Assembly: GCA_036346255.1 (NCBI GenBank)
Contig: CM070633.1
Span: 2,790,001-2,854,000 of the forward strand
Reading direction: 5' to 3'
Origin: Ampelocalamus luodianensis
Taxonomy: Eukaryota > Streptophyta > Magnoliopsida > Poales > Poaceae
DNA: 64,000 nt
The translations under genes and the position numbers were made by a program. The notes below the pieces were generated by a model. The model was given only the letters and a program-made list of their open reading frames with translations, made no database searches and was not told the origin of the DNA. Below, piece after piece: positions 19,215-30,826 of the stretch; positions within the stretch are counted from its first letter, which is position 1, and each line of letters begins with the position of its first letter.

Positions 19215-21322
19215 CTAGTCTTTCAGCCTAGAGGTGGATGGCTTCACTTCCTGAAGGAACGGCGCGGGCCTGACGTAGGTGAACCCTGCGAAGTTGCTGT
19301 GTCCTCCGCCGGCGGTGACAGGGGTGACAACCGGGGAGTCCAGGACGGGCATGTTCGTCCAGCACTCGTCGAAGTTAGCGATGCAGGTCAGGCCAGCGAC
19401 GTTCGGTCGGAAGCTCGGCTGGATCTGCCGGGCATCCAGCTTCCTCCAGTTGATTGGTTTGAACCACTTGTGCTTCTTTATCTCGTCGCTGCCACCAGGT
19501 CCGCTTCCCAGTCGCTTGCCAGCTTCTTTGTGGAGCAACTGAAATGTACAGGGGATTGCGTTTTGTCAGATAAAAGCACCACATAAAAACCAAAAGGTTA
19601 ATTAACCATTCTGTGATTCAACTGATGGTGCGTATAGTTATATCCTGGGTTCTATTAAAGCACTGAACAAATGGGTTTTCTCTTGCTCTTGATACGAGTG
19701 TGGGAATTCGATCCCATGATCTAATGCGTTGCTCCTATCCATGGAACCATGCTTCTGCAAACATTACATGAACAATGAAGGCAATGTAAACGAATTGAAA
19801 AACTTACTCCTTTCAAGAGGGAATGAGCTTCGCTAGACAAAAACGATGGAAGTTTCAACTTCTCTTTCACTACCTTCTGCTGAACTTTGTCCCTGTTCCC
19901 AACATATGGGGGCTACAATGTGTGTAAAGAGTGGAACTATTAGTCATCAAATCAAACGAGATGGCACATCTGCTATGAAAGACCTGTCTGGTGAGAATCT
20001 TGCCCTTTCAAGCCAGTATGCAACTCACCTTGCCTGTGAGCATTTCAAAGAGGAGGATTCCCACACTCCACCAGTCCGCGGCCTTATCATGCCCCCGGCC
20101 AAGAATAATTTCTGGGGCCATATACTCAAGGGTACCACACATCGAGTTTGATCTGGTGTTCTCACGAAATTCTTTCGCAAGGCCAAAGTCAGTGAGCATG
20201 GCCTAGAAAGGCAATAGAAGAGATGTCAGCCAATTGAAGTAGTGGCAAAAGGAGATTGTTGGTTGTTATAAAATATTTCTTACATGGCCATCAGCACCCA
20301 ACAGGATATTCTCAGGCTTGAGATCTCTATGCATAATCCCATTGTCATGAAGGTGGGCCACAGCAGATACAATTTCAGCGGTATAGATTCGTGCAAGTTC
20401 CTCCCTGTTACATAAACGCTTTAGTTTAAAGGTCGGTGCCATTATCTTTTGACAAACAAAACTACTAATAAGAAGTGGAACAGCACCTAAATAATCCTTG
20501 CTTGTAGAGCTGGAAGAAGAGATGCCCCCCATTTATGAAGTCCAGGACAAGGTAAAGTCGATATTTTGTCTGCACAGGCAGAACATTGTGTTTGAATATC
20601 GGTACTAAGATTTCACCAAAACTAATGTCAACATAGAGATGAGAATATGGCTGCAAACGGCCTACCTGAAAGGAGTACCTCAGCTGCACTACAAAAGGAT
20701 GGTCAACTTTTGTCAGTATATCTCTCTCAGCTTTCATGTACTCAGCATGGTTATTTTCCAAGATCTTATCCTTCCTCATAACTTTCATTGCATATATCTC
20801 TTTAGTACCTTTCTTTCTCACCTGAAAGACTTTGCCAAATGCCCCTTGGCCGACAAGCTTCGAGATTTCAAAGTCATCAAGCCCAACACCCTCATTCTCC
20901 GTTGTGGTGTTATCAAACTCTTCATCACTTAGCTGCCCTAGATTCCTTTCCTTTTCTTCGGAGGGGCATTCTACAAGTTCTGATGATCCCTCTGTTCTGT
21001 TTAGAGTGAGCTTGCTAAGTTGCAACCGGCTAACACGTGATGTTGGACCAACAAGAGAATGGGATCGCTTGATGATGACAACAGGATCATTGTAAACCTC
21101 CTCATTAGACTCAATCAAAGGGGTGGGACTGTCTGGACCAACAACACAAAGGTCTCTTGGCGTCTGTACTGGAGTGGGACCAAAAACATCAGAGAAATCA
21201 TACTCAACATTTTCAGAGGAGACAACATCTGGGGGACCCATTGGGAGAAGTATCTTTGCCGTAAAGAGCTTGGGGCCCTGTGGAAGGGTTGCTGTCAGAG
21301 AGGATGTCTGAGAAGAAACCAT
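19215..21322 (-). CDS. S6K: Ribosomal protein S6 kinase (AGC kinase, AtPK6/AtPK19 type)
   Basis: Six minus-strand exons join in frame: 21322-20666, 20569-20487, 20404-20284, 20202-20029, 19912-19808 and 19538-19215, giving 487 residues (plant S6Ks are about 465-490). All donors are GT and all acceptors AG. The N-terminus holds the plant-typical YDFSDVFGP. The kinase domain starts near residue 151 with GQGAFGKV, the ATP lysine in YAMK, HRDLKPEN, DFG, and the activation loop NSMCGT, which carries the PDK1-type site. It ends with the AGC tail and the hydrophobic motif FAGFTYV, whose Thr (about 467) corresponds to the TOR-phosphorylated site. S6K sits downstream of TOR and PDK1, phosphorylates ribosomal protein S6 and promotes translation. 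All catalytic residues are intact. Confidence 0.96.
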
Positions 21323-22756
21323 CTTTCAAAGGCCTATGCAGCTAAGGCATTAAGAGTGGTGGCTCCCAGGAAAAGTTTCCGACAAACAGAAACTAAAGAC
21401 ATATGATACAGTACAGTCTAAAGTAGGTTCCCTCCACAACTTCCAAGTATGAAAGATGATGCAGTGCTGTAAACAACGGCCTTGGGCAAGTGGAAGTTTC
21501 CACCAGGAATTCCCAAGTATTCTGCGAAAAGGCAGAGCAAGAATATGCTGCTGTTCCCTGCTGAATAGGAGATGTTGGATGCCGAACTCAAGAAGCAGAA
21601 GTCTAAACTGCACACAAAATGGATATATTGTTAGTCTTTTCTCTTGTGGGAAGAAGTCTAAAAAAGAGAGCAATTTTGGAAGGACAAGTATTAGACAGGG
21701 ATACCCTGTGTGAAATGGTCGTGATTCTATCTGAAAAATATTTTGTAGAGGAAGCTACAAGAACAAGGTACAAATGGTTATTCTAGTCAGTTCTTGAAAA
21801 CATTTCTCTTACTAGAATTTCTACATTCTCTGAAACAAGTATTCTATGCAGCAAAATAATCTGTCTCTGAACAGCTCCAAAACTAAATGGCAATCACTCG
21901 ACCACTGCGACCTATTCCAATTCACATCGCCTGATCATCAGCACCACTCACCTGACACATTCAAAACCCCAATATGGCAATCAACAAGAAAGCAGGTAAC
22001 TCTGCAGCTTCGTCAATTAGAACTACAAGTTACTATGGTGCATCATCAAGAATGCTGAGCATCTTGAATGCCCTGAAACATTCTCGTCAGTCTGGGTAAT
22101 ATTGCACTGCCACTTGGAACATGAAGATTTAAAATGCAGCAAGGAGCCACGAGTTCCCAAAACTTACCTACAAAATTTTAGAGCAAAAGCATACGCCCTG
22201 CTTTATTAGAAAGCAACGAGTCGTTTTTCTTCTTCTTTCTAATAAAGCTGGGCTTACGCCTTTAGTCTAAAATTTTAACTACAAATCATACAATCCTATT
22301 ACCCTAGCCACACTGTGTTGGTCAACACCTCGAACAATTTAGTCCAGTAACAGTTACTTGTCTAATTCTTCAAAAAAAATGTTACTTGTCTAATTCTTCA
22401 AAAAAAAGTTACTTGTCTACACTAACACTAGCTCAGACCTCGGCTACCAACAACTCCTAATTGAGCCGAGAGATCGACATTTTTCTTGCTGAACAACCAA
22501 TCAATTAACAACGGAATCCCGATCAGGACCGAATTCCATCCCACTAACCCGAAAGGCTAAAAAGCACAATCTAATCTACCACATCGGAATCGTAATAGTG
22601 TAATCCACCACCCCATGAAACCACAAGATCTGCACCGGGAAACGAAAGAGGGTACCAATCAAGCGAACAAACCCGGATCAAGAAACCGAAACGCGGGGCT
22701 AATTTCAGTTAATAAATGAAATTAAAGAGAGGGGGGGGGGGTCCGAGTGACAGACC
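21323..22756 (-). other. 5'-UTR intron of the S6 kinase gene
   Basis: On the minus strand a donor-like GGAAG|GTCTGT lies at 22756 and an acceptor-like CTGCATAG lies just upstream of the ATG, near 21338. I infer a 1.4 kb leader intron. It contains a foldback (22171-22280) and a local duplication, TTACTTGTCTAATTCTTC, with A runs at about 22351-22415. Confidence 0.55.
22171..22280. repeat. Foldback (hairpin-forming) element
   Basis: Two arms of about 45 bases, starting AAAATTTTAGA and containing TACGCCC and GCTTTATTAGAAAG, are repeated in inverted form by CTTTCTAATAAAGC, GGGCTTACGCC and TCTAAAATTTT. They are separated by a loop of about 15-20 bases. It is probably a tiny MITE, located in the inferred leader intron of S6K. 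Transcribed, it would form a long hairpin. Confidence 0.75.
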
Positions 22757-23040
22757 TTCCGGGTTTTACCGAGGGGAGAGCGGTAACAGCGAGGCGCCGG
22801 CGAGCTCAGCTCCGCTCCCTTGGGCGGCGGGGGCGAGGAGCGCGGTTGGTAGAGCGGTTGAGTGGTGGTGGTGAGGAGAACGAGACGGGGATAGAAAGGA
22901 AAGGGAAGGTGACGGGTGCTTCCGAATTGGCGCACGTTGGGGAGAAGGGGAGGGGAGCACGCCGCGTCCAACTACGCGGGCCCACGCCCCACCGCCACTG
23001 GGTGGTGGGCCGGACTTAGCCGCGCCGCCAGGTCGCTCCC
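22757..23040 (-). promoter_or_regulatory. S6 kinase first exon and promoter region
   Basis: This GC-rich block with CT-rich minus-strand leader sequence lies directly upstream of the inferred leader intron. No clear TATA box is seen. The open frames here are compositional. Confidence 0.45.
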
Positions 23041-23104
23041 ATCTTTTTTTTTTCTTTTCGCCCCATCAATCATCTGCGAATTCCCGGGAAATATCATTGA
23101 CCAC

Positions 23105-23705
23105 CTGGAAATGGAGCTTTTTATTTTTTAATCTTTTAAAAAAATTATTTTAAAAATAATATTTTTCTAACTTTATTTTCAATTCTAACCCATTTGATCA
23201 CGCCATAACCCGTAGTGCAACCAAACTGTATTGTCACACCACTAACCACAGTATGATCAAATCTGCTAGATAACCCTCCGAGCTAACACGCATCCACGTA
23301 TTTTTCATTTGCTTTTTCAGAAACTCACGCATTTTAAGTCTTATCACGCACGCCAAGAAGAGTGACGTGACGAGGTACCGGTTCCAAAATCGTTACGGTG
23401 CCAGCATGTTTCGCCGCCACCATGGCGCCGGATCGTAGTTTCGCCGTGAGTCACGCGCCACCCCGGGTCCAAAATCGGAAATAAGACGAGCAGGGTATAA
23501 ATGCGAGTTTTAACGAAAAATTTTATCGGACTAAGTCGCCACGTGACAACACTAATTTGCTATACCAAAATCCGTGACATGATAACGTACTTTTGCCATG
23601 CCACGAGTTGGTCAAAAGGTTAAAATTGAAAATAAAGTTAGGAAGATACTATTTTTAAAAAATTTTTAAAAAATTAAATAATAATAAAGGCTCCTGGAAA
23701 TTTAC
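23105..23705. mobile_element. Long-TIR element carrying a MULE-end relative
   Basis: About 85-90 bases at 23105-23190 (including CTAACTTTATTTTCAATT) are inverted at 23615-23705 (AATTGAAAATAAAGTTAG), so this is a TIR element of about 600 bp. Inside, 23445-23525 resembles the right end of the big MULE: CGCCGTGAGTCACG, then GGGTCCAAAA, GGAAATAAGAC, AGGGTATAAATG and ACGAAAAA. It has no coding capacity, and I cannot define a TSD. Confidence 0.65.
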
Positions 23706-23832
23706 AAGTGTGCAGATAGATAGAGGATAGTGGATAGCGAACCATCACGTCAGATCTGGCGATCCAAATGGCCCAGTTGGTGCTGGGCCAAGCCCAGCTG
23801 TTTTCCAGCCCAGTTATATTCTTCTACATTTA

Positions 23833-24350
23833 CTACTCTATCCGTTTACAAATGTATGTAGCTCTCTTAACAGAAAGTGGTAAAAAAAAATTTACTTTGA
23901 GCTCTAGAAATGGCATAACTAAATATATCTGGATCGATCAAATGGCTAGCCTACTAGACATTTCATAGAAAAACATGCTCTCATGATATATTCTAACAAC
24001 TTTTACCAATGCATCGATTTTTTTTTTTTGAAATGGACCCGATATCGAAATACTCCCTCCATTGTAAATACTTGACACTTTTAACTTTAAGCAGTCAAAC
24101 TTGATAATCTTTGACCAATGATATTTTTCTAAATATTTAGATTTATCGTATTAAAATGGTATTGTTAGTTTTGTCGTAAGAAATACTTTGATAATATTAT
24201 ACACCCGTAAAATTTCATGAATGTATTAGTATAAAATTAAGTGTCCAAGTTTAACTCTGGAGGCCGTGAAAAGTCAAGTATTTAGGAACAGAGGTAGTAT
24301 GAATTAGTAGTCAAATTTGTATCTTGCTTATATTTGTAAACAGAAGAAGT
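23833..24350. mobile_element. Stowaway-like MITE (outer)
   Basis: The left end TACTCTATCCGTTTACAAATG and the right end TATTTGTAAACAGAAGAAG form imperfect inverted repeats, typical of the Stowaway consensus (CTCCCTC.GTTTACAAATA). The right TSD has decayed. A second MITE is inserted in its middle. Confidence 0.7.
24051..24299. mobile_element. Stowaway-like MITE (inner), TA target duplication
   Basis: The element 24053-24297 begins CTCCCTCCATTGTAAATA and ends with the partly inverted TATTTAGGAACAGAGGTAG. It is flanked by TA on both sides (24051-24052 and 24298-24299). It is a mariner-type non-autonomous element with no ORF, nested in the outer MITE. Confidence 0.8.
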
Positions 24351-24502
24351 GCAACTGCAACGTAGGATACATCTAACCTTTAATCAACAATCCAACACTC
24401 ATAGGCATAGCGTTGAAATAACACACAGATACCACATGTGTATTGCGATTCACTTGCCCCTCCTAAAAAACCCAGCCGCCCTTCAAAAAAAGACCCGTGG
24501 GG

Positions 24503-24760
24503 TTACCCGCCGTGTGGCGTGGCTGACTTGCTGACGAGCTCCAGGCATAGTTGTTGGCAGGTCGCCGGTTGGTGCGCCTTGTACTTTGCATTGCAGTTGC
24601 AGGCGGCTGGCACGGCACCGTCCGCGGCCACGCGCCCGACGAGCTCGCAGCAGCGCTTCATCCAGTTCTTGAGCTCGCAGTCACGCATTGACAATGCTCG
24701 CTTTCGTTGCTGCCGTCTCATGCTTGACTTGTGCCGCCGACGAACATGCATGCCTGCCAA
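24503..24760 (-). CDS. Small cysteine-rich ORF, uncertain
   Basis: The minus-strand frame of 85 codons has a C-terminal half with regularly placed cysteines, C-x8-CC-x15-C-x-C-x12-C-x3-C. This recalls small secreted plant Cys-rich proteins of the lipid-transfer/albumin type. The N-terminal part in the same frame is Arg-rich and not a signal peptide, so a signal exon would have to be elsewhere. I do not recognise the family. It could be a gene fragment or chance. Confidence 0.3.
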   Translation of the reverse strand: MAGMHVRRRHKSSMRRQQRKRALSMRDCELKNWMKRCCELVGRVAADGAVPAACNCNAKYKAHQPATCQQLCLELVSKSATPHGG

Positions 24761-24900
24761 GAAACGCCTTTTTCAATTTCAGCGTCAGGCGGCGTCGCCT
24801 CATTTATTCGGCCCGTCCATCCGCACCGACCGAGCTCGCTTGTGTCATGCGAACGGGGACTCCGGTTCGCAGGTACACGTCGTTTTAGATATGTCTCTAA

Positions 24901-27240
24901 AAAACAACTCCGACCATTAATTTTAAGACAGTAAAAATCGTAATATTATGAAAGTATTTTTCGAGATGAATCTATATATATGATTTTTATATATCCAACC
25001 TAAATAATTAAAAATATATTAATAGCTAAAGTTATAAAAATTTAATATGCAAAATGAGATATCGAAACTCTCACTTCATCTCAGCCATCCATTCCTACCA
25101 ACTAAACCCTAGCCTTATCATGGACCTCACAAGTCACACCCCACCCCTCCCATTCCTAGAACAGCCGCCACTTCCCCTCACCTCTATCTCTCTCGTGTCT
25201 TCGTCTTCTTTCTCCTAAATAGATATGTTCAAACCCCGAGTAGACCCGGGCTCAGCCCAAAAACGGTGTTTTTCCATTAAAAAATATTATTTTAATTTTT
25301 TTAAAAAGTAAATATTAAAATTTAATTCATTCGGTAATAAGAAATATTTTTATTATTATTGTCGGACTTTTTGGGGCTTCGGGTCGGACCTTCAGGCTGA
25401 AAATCAAGACTCCGGCCTCGAAAAAATTGGGTCTGTCGGCCGAGCCGCCCATGAACCCATGAACAAGCCACAAACTCTTTCTTCAAAGGACCATGCCACC
25501 CTCCTCATGCATTTATTTCTTCTTCTTGCCAAGAGATCCCTGAACTCCTCTTCTTTCTTGTTCTTCTCACCAATCGTTGGAACGAAGGTGGAGTGACCAC
25601 AATACATATCTGTTAGAGGTGAAGCACAACAAAGGGTGTCCGGCATTGATCGGCCGGTACTCCAGAAGGAAGGAGGTAGGAGGTGATGTCGGACCTCACC
25701 GGAGATGAATCGTGCATTAGGAAGGGTATTACCCCTGTTTGGTCTTGAATATTTCTTGTGATCTTTTTTCTTATCATCTTTTCTTTCTAATAGATTAGAT
25801 CTAAGCCCTTTGTAACTGTAGGATCAATGAAGGACCCGAAGCATGAGGTATTACCCTTATTGGTCTTGAATATTTCTTAGACTGATATTAGATTCTTTTT
25901 TTTCTGTATTAGGAAGGAAAAAGTTGGGATTTTTGGGTTATGCGTGCAAGCTCTAGTTAGAATGATATTGATTATTGAATGAGATGAACATCAAAGCAAT
26001 CTGGATTTGTGTAGTATGGATTTGCTAATTACTTAAATATGTACGCATTTTTTTCTATTCATATTGAGATGTATGCAGTATTCTGTACATCTTATTTCTT
26101 AGAGCTGTATTGGAAATTAAGTGAAATAGACTTCTCTTAATTAACACACTTCCATTTTGTTGTAGACTATACATGATTGTGTCATTCAAAGCAGACGTGT
26201 GAGCATGGAACATGATTTCTTTACAAAGGCATTTTGATAATTGAGTTGCGATGTAATTAGTCCTCGTAAATATATGGATGTTTTAGTAAACCTGTAACGA
26301 TGGATTTTTTTTGTAAATTCTTTTGTATGAAATATGAATGTGAAATTCTTTCTTCGGTAATATAATTGTGCTAATGTATACTTTCTATTAAGTACAAAAT
26401 AATTTGGTTATACAATAAATTTTCGAAATGGGGAATAAGTCAAAATCCAACTAGGAGATATTCTAATTATTAATAAATGAGTTAATTCATTTTTTAAGTA
26501 TTTTAGGCACATTCATGGCATATAATTGGCGACTCTTTAAAGTGTCGTGAAAATTGAGACACATTTGATTTGTCACCAAAATTTTGTTGACTCTTCATCT
26601 TGTGTCACTTTGGTTGACCGTTTAAAAGGTCTCTAGATGATAAATAAAGTGTCTATAAACGATGTTTGTGTCTGTTTTCTGATCAGCTGGCACATCGCAT
26701 CAGCAACTGCAAGGGTTCAACACTTCAAGGGACCAAGGAAGATCATCGATTCAACGGGCTAGTACATGGAACGTTAATTACTGTCTGAATCATGCGCCCC
26801 AACTCCAAGCCTATCACTGCAACCATTTTTTTTTATCCTGCGTGAGCGATGGCCATGGCGCTGTCATGGAAAGCGGGACACCATCTCTGCTTTACACCAT
26901 GTCGCTACGCGAATTAATCATGCAAATTCTTTCTTTCTTGTGCAAAACAAAACCGTGCCACACTCAGCAACTTTTATTATAATTGCGCCGTAGGTATACA
27001 AATCTGTACAAATGTGACCAGTTGAAAAACTCACGTGTAATTTAGTATTGCCTTGTTCAAAAATGTACTACGTTTTGAATATCAATACGGTCCTTAACAT
27101 ACAGCTTTGATAATTATTTTTATATGAATATATTTATAAAATTATTATACTATGAAAAAAAATTTGTTATTAATTTAATGATATCATTTTTACCTAACTA
27201 ATTAAATAATTTCTTATATATTAGTTGCCGAAGTTAAGGA
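24901..27240. other. AT-rich intergenic region, nothing recognised
   Basis: The region is mostly A/T-rich with homopolymer runs and only short frames. GC-richer parts near 25380-25700 and 26690-26900 look like old gene or transposon debris. No domain, TIR or TSD could be defined. Confidence 0.5.
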
Positions 27241-27682
27241 ATTTTACTGTACCGCTTTACACTTTGTGAAACGCGGTACATTTCGGAACGGAGTAGTACC
27301 AAGTCAACCACACGGCGAGTTTTTCTTAGAAAAAGACGGCACGGCGCGGGGCAAATCGGTTTCTTTCTCTTTCTCGTCTCACGGCTCACGCTACATCCCC
27401 CGCCCAGTCGAGCGCCACGCCACACACGGCTCCACGGTGGCGTCCAGAAGGCGAGATGCATGACGACGCGGTGGCAGCGCGACTGGCGTCGGCGACACGG
27501 TCGCCTCGCCTCGGGCGACCTGACCCTCGACCCGCTCCAATCCATCGCCAGCCGAAGGGGCGTTCGTTGTCGTTGAGGCGGTCAGCCACCCACACAACAC
27601 CAGCCTTCTTCCCCCCCCTGCACTTTCTCTTCTCCTTCCAGCCTTCTTCTCCCCCTCCACTTTCTCTTCTCCTTCACTCACA
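27241..27682 (+). promoter_or_regulatory. Upstream region of the EDR4-like gene
   Basis: A GC-rich stretch with CT-rich blocks precedes the TATA box at 27683. Frames on either strand give Arg-rich low-complexity products and are not supported as genes. Confidence 0.45.
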
Positions 27683-27690
27683 TATAAATA
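27683..27690 (+). promoter_or_regulatory. TATA box of the EDR4-like gene
   Basis: TATAAATA lies in a CT-rich promoter context, about 1.2 kb before the ATG. Transcription would start near 27715 and include a first non-coding exon. Confidence 0.6.
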
Positions 27691-27714
27691 TTTCTCGAGC
27701 ACGCGCATCGTTTT

Positions 27715-28890
27715 ACTATGAGCTAAGCTTCTCCGTTTCTCTCCCTTCTTTTCTTTTTCTATTCCTCGGTTGCTCCCTCCCTCTCTCTAACAAGGGCACA
27801 CCTGCTTCCTCCTCTCTTGCTCGCTCTCTTCATTCGCACGCACCGCAGCTGCCGCTCAACTAACTGCGCTCCGGTGAGTGCAACCGCAACTACAAAGAAT
27901 TGGAGCCGGAGAAGCCGTGTATAGCACCGCAAGAATTGGATTTGGAGGAGAGATAGATAACTTCCGAGGAATCGGGGACAGGGGAGAAGGCGAGAACAAG
28001 CAAGCAGATCGAATCGTCTGGAGTGGACACGAAGGGGGAAGTGGAAAGTGGAATAGGAGAGGTGAGTTGGTGCTTCTGTTCTGTACTGGATTGTTTGGCT
28101 TCTTTCTGCTTCTGCATCTTTAGTTGCTCGTTTAGGTTTCAGAATTGCATTTCCTTTCGGAATATTCCGGGGTTTCGGTTTCCTCATGGACAGTGTGGTG
28201 CAATTAGATATCATGTGAGATTAGTAGTTTTGAGGGATCACGAAATTAAGTGGAGCTGTGCAATTACGAACAACCTGTATCGCTTAAGACTAAGAGTATG
28301 TTATTTGTCTTTTGTGGTTTGCAATATTCTGCATAAAATAAAAATTTTAAGCTATAATCTGCACGGAGATTTGTCCGGAGTTCTGTATTTGTTGTACATT
28401 TGTACTAGCTAATTAAGCTGAAAGCAGTAACAGGAGTATTTTTTACAACAAAAAAAAATCAGGACTAATGAGAGTTCTGAGGACACTAGGTTTTCTATAT
28501 TACATCATGTCCTCAACGAACAGTTCAAACATATGTGTTTTTTTATTTTGTTTTTTTAAAAGAACAATTCAAACGTAAGGGTCGCTTTTATATGCTTGAT
28601 TGCTTACCGAGTATTTTCCGTCATTATTCGCATTTATCAAGGTTCTTTGGATATTCTATTAACAGTCAAGTCCGACTACTATAAATTTCTCACAAGTACA
28701 TTTTTTGCTGTTAACTATAGTTCCTAATATAGTATTATTCTTGTGTTCATCCGTCAGAAACCGCAAATTAGACCTTCAATAGAATGCTGATGAATTTTCT
28801 TTTAACATTTGTCAACACAGGCAGCGTTTTTGATAGATAAGCACCGGAATACTTGTGCCTGTGAGTGATGTTCTGGGGCCTCGTCGGCTC
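27715..28890 (+). other. 5' UTR and leader intron of the EDR4-like gene
   Basis: The non-coding first exon probably ends at a GT donor: GAGAG|GTGAGT near 28061, or GCTCCG|GTGAGT near 27873. The leader intron runs to near 28820 (AACACAG). It is AT-rich with no inserted element seen. The frame shown before the ATG at 28891 opens with GTG and is not a true start. Confidence 0.55.
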
Positions 28891-30826
28891 ATGGCAATCT
28901 CAGACGCCACAGGGGTTCGCCATGTGAGGTGTCCCAAGTGCCACAGTGTTCTTCAGGAGCCCAGTTTCCCAGTCTACCAATGCGGTGGATGTGGCACTAG
29001 TCTTCGAGGTAAATTCAACTCTGGTTTTGAGAGTTTTGCATTTGGATGTTTACTTAAAACAGATTTCTGATGGATTAATTTGTGCTTGCGCAGCGAAAAT
29101 CCGCACCGGCAGCACACAAGAGGTGGTCAGTGCTCCCTCTTTGGAGAGTGGCCTGCCTCCTCAGGGCAAACACTTGGTCTCCAGCGATGTTGCAAGTGCC
29201 AGTGTCTCCACTCCTGATGCTCCAAGCACCAGGCACCAAGATACTGACACGACAAGCCGACGTGAGACCGGTGATCTCGTGTCGGCGAGGAAGCATGCTA
29301 CTGAGCAAGTGCGGCCAATCGAAAACAAGGAACATGATCAGAGTGCCAATCAGGAAGCTGATGGCAAGTCTGACAATCGCAGAGAAAGGGATGCCGGTGA
29401 TCCAGAGTGCAGTGCTAATGCTCCCAACGTCAGTGTCAACTTCTCCAGAGGAAGCAAAGTTGCCGCTGAATTGCAGGATTCAGAGAAGAGGAGAGAAGCC
29501 GAGCCTGAACCTGATGCTGCAAGCAAGAAAGATCCAGGTGAAGCAGCGCAACCTCCTCCCCGGGATCTCGAAGAAGTTGCACCAACATCCACTCGTACCG
29601 CAGATTCCCAATCTGCACGGGCTGTGTTGGAACGGGGAGATGATGCCGCGGCTGCGGCCGAGGGAAAGGCGCCGAGCCCTCCTCGCCACGCGCTCCAACC
29701 ACAGAACTTGACGCCGCTTCATAAGAAGATTCTGAAGACAGTGGATGAGCTGAAAGGTGATCTCTCTGAACTTTTCTGTAAATCTCCAGAGGTCAAGCCA
29801 AGGACACCTGCACGCCCTCCTCGTCTTCCCAAACAAGAAGGCTACGTCTCTCGGCCGGCCATGGCCAGAGGCCTTCCTACCAGCAGAGTTCGTCATGCTG
29901 CTGCTGCTGACCATCCCAGCAACGCAGGTCATGTAGGCAAGCCCGGTCAAGCCTCTCCCCGTGGTTTGCCGTCACGACGGTACCAATGGTGCAGGGCTGA
30001 TCCATGCCGCCACAGCGTGCACCCAAGATCTTGCCACCACAATTGCTGCAACCACGGTAAGCCCAAGTGCAGCAGCTGCCGGGCACATTGCTGCAGGCCC
30101 AGAGCGCAAGAGCCTGCGCCGCGGAAGCCACCGGCCAAGGAGGTCAAGCGGCGTGCGCCGCCGAGAAACCACTGCCGGCCGGTCCTAAAGGGCGCGCCGT
30201 TCATCGTCTGCTCCAGCTGCTTCAAGCTGGTCCAGGTGCCCGCCGACTTCGCCGTCTCGAGCAAGAGCGTGCGCAAGCTGCGGTGCGGCTCCTGCTCGAC
30301 CATTCTCTCCTACTCCTACCGCGACCCGGACAGGAAGAAGCATCAGCAATCCATGGACCAGTACAGCACGGATGGTTCTGAGGTGCATGGCAAAGGCTAT
30401 GCGCGGCCGGACCCGTTCTTGTTCATCGAGGACTTTGGGCACGGGGCGAGCTACTCCACAGAGGACGAACAGCCGCTGTACGTGTCAAGAAACTCGTCGT
30501 TCAACACCGTCGACGCGATAAACGGCGTGGAGATGCAGAGCACCAGTCTGCACCGGCTAATGGGATACGGCTCGGCGAGCGAGCTGCTGTTTCGGTACTC
30601 CCCTGACCTGTACGAGAGCTTCGACAAGAGGGCGACGCCTGATGTGGGGCAGTACGATAGGAAAGGGAAAGGCGTTTGCGTCGATGTCGTCGACGACGAT
30701 GACGATTCAGACGAGGAAGACAGTGGTGCACTGAAGAGATCAAATGTGAGAGGAGCTGGTTGGCCACTGCCAGGGATACTCAGCAAGGGGATTCCCGCAC
30801 CGGGAGCCATCAGGATCAAGTCATAG
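28891..30826 (+). CDS. EDR4-like zinc-ribbon protein (DUF3133)
   Basis: Exons 28891-29008 and 29094-30826 join in frame to give 616 residues. The N-terminus has a zinc-ribbon-like CPKC...CGGC pair (VRCPKCHSVLQEP, YQCGGCGTSLR), split from the rest by the 85-base intron. A long low-complexity Ser/Glu/Lys region follows. Next comes a Cys/His-rich segment (about 30000-30110, with CHHNCCNHGKPKCSSC), then the conserved plant zinc ribbon FIVCSSCFKLVQVP ... LRCGSCSTILSYSY. An acidic patch DDDDDSDEED lies near the C-terminus. Arabidopsis EDR4 restrains cell death and powdery-mildew resistance and acts with clathrin heavy chain and EDR1. Sharing of that role is inferred from domain layout. The product is complete, with no lesions. 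Confidence 0.85.

Noticed and set aside
19665..19755. tRNA-like sequence (minus strand, with GGGATCGAATTCCC resembling a T-arm)
   Set aside because: I could not fold a full cloverleaf or find a good A box. It lies in an S6K intron and is at most a degraded SINE or organelle-derived scrap.
28855..28890. Upstream extension of the EDR4-like protein
   Set aside because: The extension begins with GTG; the first ATG is at 28891.
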